Below the pieces are notes generated by a model. It saw nothing but the letters and a program-made list of their open reading frames with translations. It was not told where the DNA came from and did no database searches. Positions 63,549-64,000 of a stretch of 64,000 nucleotides of DNA are shown here, piece after piece (within the stretch, counting starts at the first letter, position 1; each line of letters begins with the position of its first letter). Both the position numbers and the translations under genes were made by a program. Origin of the DNA: Opitutia bacterium (GTDB taxonomy: Bacteria; Verrucomicrobiota; Verrucomicrobiia; Opitutales; Opitutaceae). The stretch is taken from the NCBI GenBank assembly GCA_947452315.1, contig CANGCX010000002.1, forward strand, positions 24,296 to 88,295, written 5' to 3'.

Positions 63549-64000
63549 ATGAAACTCCGCTCCCTCCTCTTCGTTTTCACGCTTCTGTTCGCGCTCTGCG
63601 CCCGCGCCTACAGTACGGCCGTAACACCCCAGCTCGGCCTCCAAACCTGGACCTGCCGCAACATGAACTTCGAGCAAGTTGTCGCCTTCGCTACCAAGCA
63701 CGGTATCACCCAACTCCAGTTCATTGCCGCCCAACTCAACCCTTCCGCACCCGCTGAGGAGAATCTCCGCAAAAAAGCCGTCCTAGAAAAAGCCGGCTTG
63801 CACGTCTATACTTTCGGGGTCAACGCCACCACCCTCGACAAAGCCACTAATCGCAAGCTCTTCGAATTCGCCAAATTGATGGGCATCAAACTCATCATCG
63901 TTGAGCCGAAAGATTTCGCCCAATGGGACAACCTCGAGCAATTGGTCAAAGAATACGACATCAAGCTCGCCATCCATAACCACGGCAAAGGCTCCGTCTA
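63549..64000 (+). CDS. Exported TIM-barrel sugar isomerase/epimerase-like protein (5' part)
   Basis: The first 150 codons are inside the window; the gene runs off the right edge. It starts MKLRSLLFVFTLLFALCARA, a signal peptide. The mature part reads LGLQTWTCRNMNFEQVVAFA, and later LAIHNHGKGSV, the HNHG strand of AP-endonuclease-2/xylose-isomerase-like TIM barrels. The role would be sugar or sugar-phosphate isomerisation, but exported relatives are of unknown function and common in Verrucomicrobia and Planctomycetes. It follows tyrS by 32 bases, perhaps in the same transcript. Confidence 0.78.
   Translation, partial: MKLRSLLFVFTLLFALCARAYSTAVTPQLGLQTWTCRNMNFEQVVAFATKHGITQLQFIAAQLNPSAPAEENLRKKAVLEKAGLHVYTFGVNATTLDKATNRKLFEFAKLMGIKLIIVEPKDFAQWDNLEQLVKEYDIKLAIHNHGKGSV

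Noticed and set aside
1..64000. CRISPR arrays, insertion sequences, prophage genes and attachment sites.
   Set aside because: No regularly spaced direct repeats, transposase, integrase or phage structural gene could be found.

Overview
This window reads as a chromosomal segment of a Gram-negative, aerobic, polysaccharide-degrading bacterium, most likely a member of Verrucomicrobiota close to the Opitutaceae. That placement is an inference. It rests on many secreted glycan-active enzymes beside a TonB-dependent receptor with no SusD partner, a FabV-type enoyl reductase, DUF3826 and DUF6298 proteins, oxygen-dependent HemF, and an almost complete lack of Shine-Dalgarno sequences in front of genes. 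I see no rRNA, tRNA, insertion sequence, prophage or CRISPR array. Base composition and coding style look uniform by eye.

Layout. Positions 1-11.7 kb hold mixed housekeeping genes: a partial M20 peptidase, a cupin, SufT, signal peptide peptidase SppA, a conserved protein of unknown function, a DapF-family protein with both catalytic cysteines replaced by serine, an ECF sigma/anti-sigma pair, FabV, D-aminoacyl-tRNA deacylase and a dipeptidyl-peptidase IV-like enzyme. From 11.7 to 27.9 kb nearly everything is on the minus strand and exported. This block holds a pectate-lyase-like protein coupled to a DUF3826 protein, a large TonB receptor, an esterase-like alpha/beta hydrolase, a GH127 beta-L-arabinofuranosidase, two BNR propeller proteins (one just outside on the plus strand), a beta-helix/DUF6298 fusion and a GH63-like glycosidase. 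It looks like a pectin side-chain utilisation locus. A RibB protein with a degenerate GTP cyclohydrolase II half sits inside it. A 26-bp inverted repeat lies in the divergent promoter at its upstream edge.

From 29.9 to 38.5 kb are small metabolic and RNA-related genes: sulfurtransferase, RsgA, DUF2293, a Tat-exported metallo-beta-lactamase-fold protein, a MYG1 relative, an SGNH hydrolase, a HIT protein, a spermidine-synthase-like protein and TrhO. A MacA/MacB-type efflux system follows (38.7-42.2 kb), then a plus-strand run of TPR, methyltransferase, PDZ, Rsm22-like and D,D-carboxypeptidase genes (42.3-47.4 kb). From 47 kb onward come heme biosynthesis (hemF-hemE), a NUP-family protein, ileS, a DksA-like protein with lost zinc ligands and a histone-like tail, lspA, yicC-trpB, a STAS protein, aconitase, peroxiredoxin, tyrS and the start of a secreted TIM-barrel isomerase-like protein.

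How the genes work together. The exported lyase, hydrolases and esterase could cut a pectic polymer, and the TonB receptor could import fragments for periplasmic enzymes. ileS, the DksA-like gene and lspA are consecutive, resembling the common ileS-lspA arrangement. Start-stop overlaps couple sigma/anti-sigma, hemF/hemE, the two upstream glycan genes, trpB/yicC and DUF3826/pectate lyase. No clear new defence or mobile system is present. The most unusual items are the cysteine-free DapF paralogue, the zinc-ligand-free DksA-like protein, the half-dead RibBA and the beta-helix/DUF6298 fusion.
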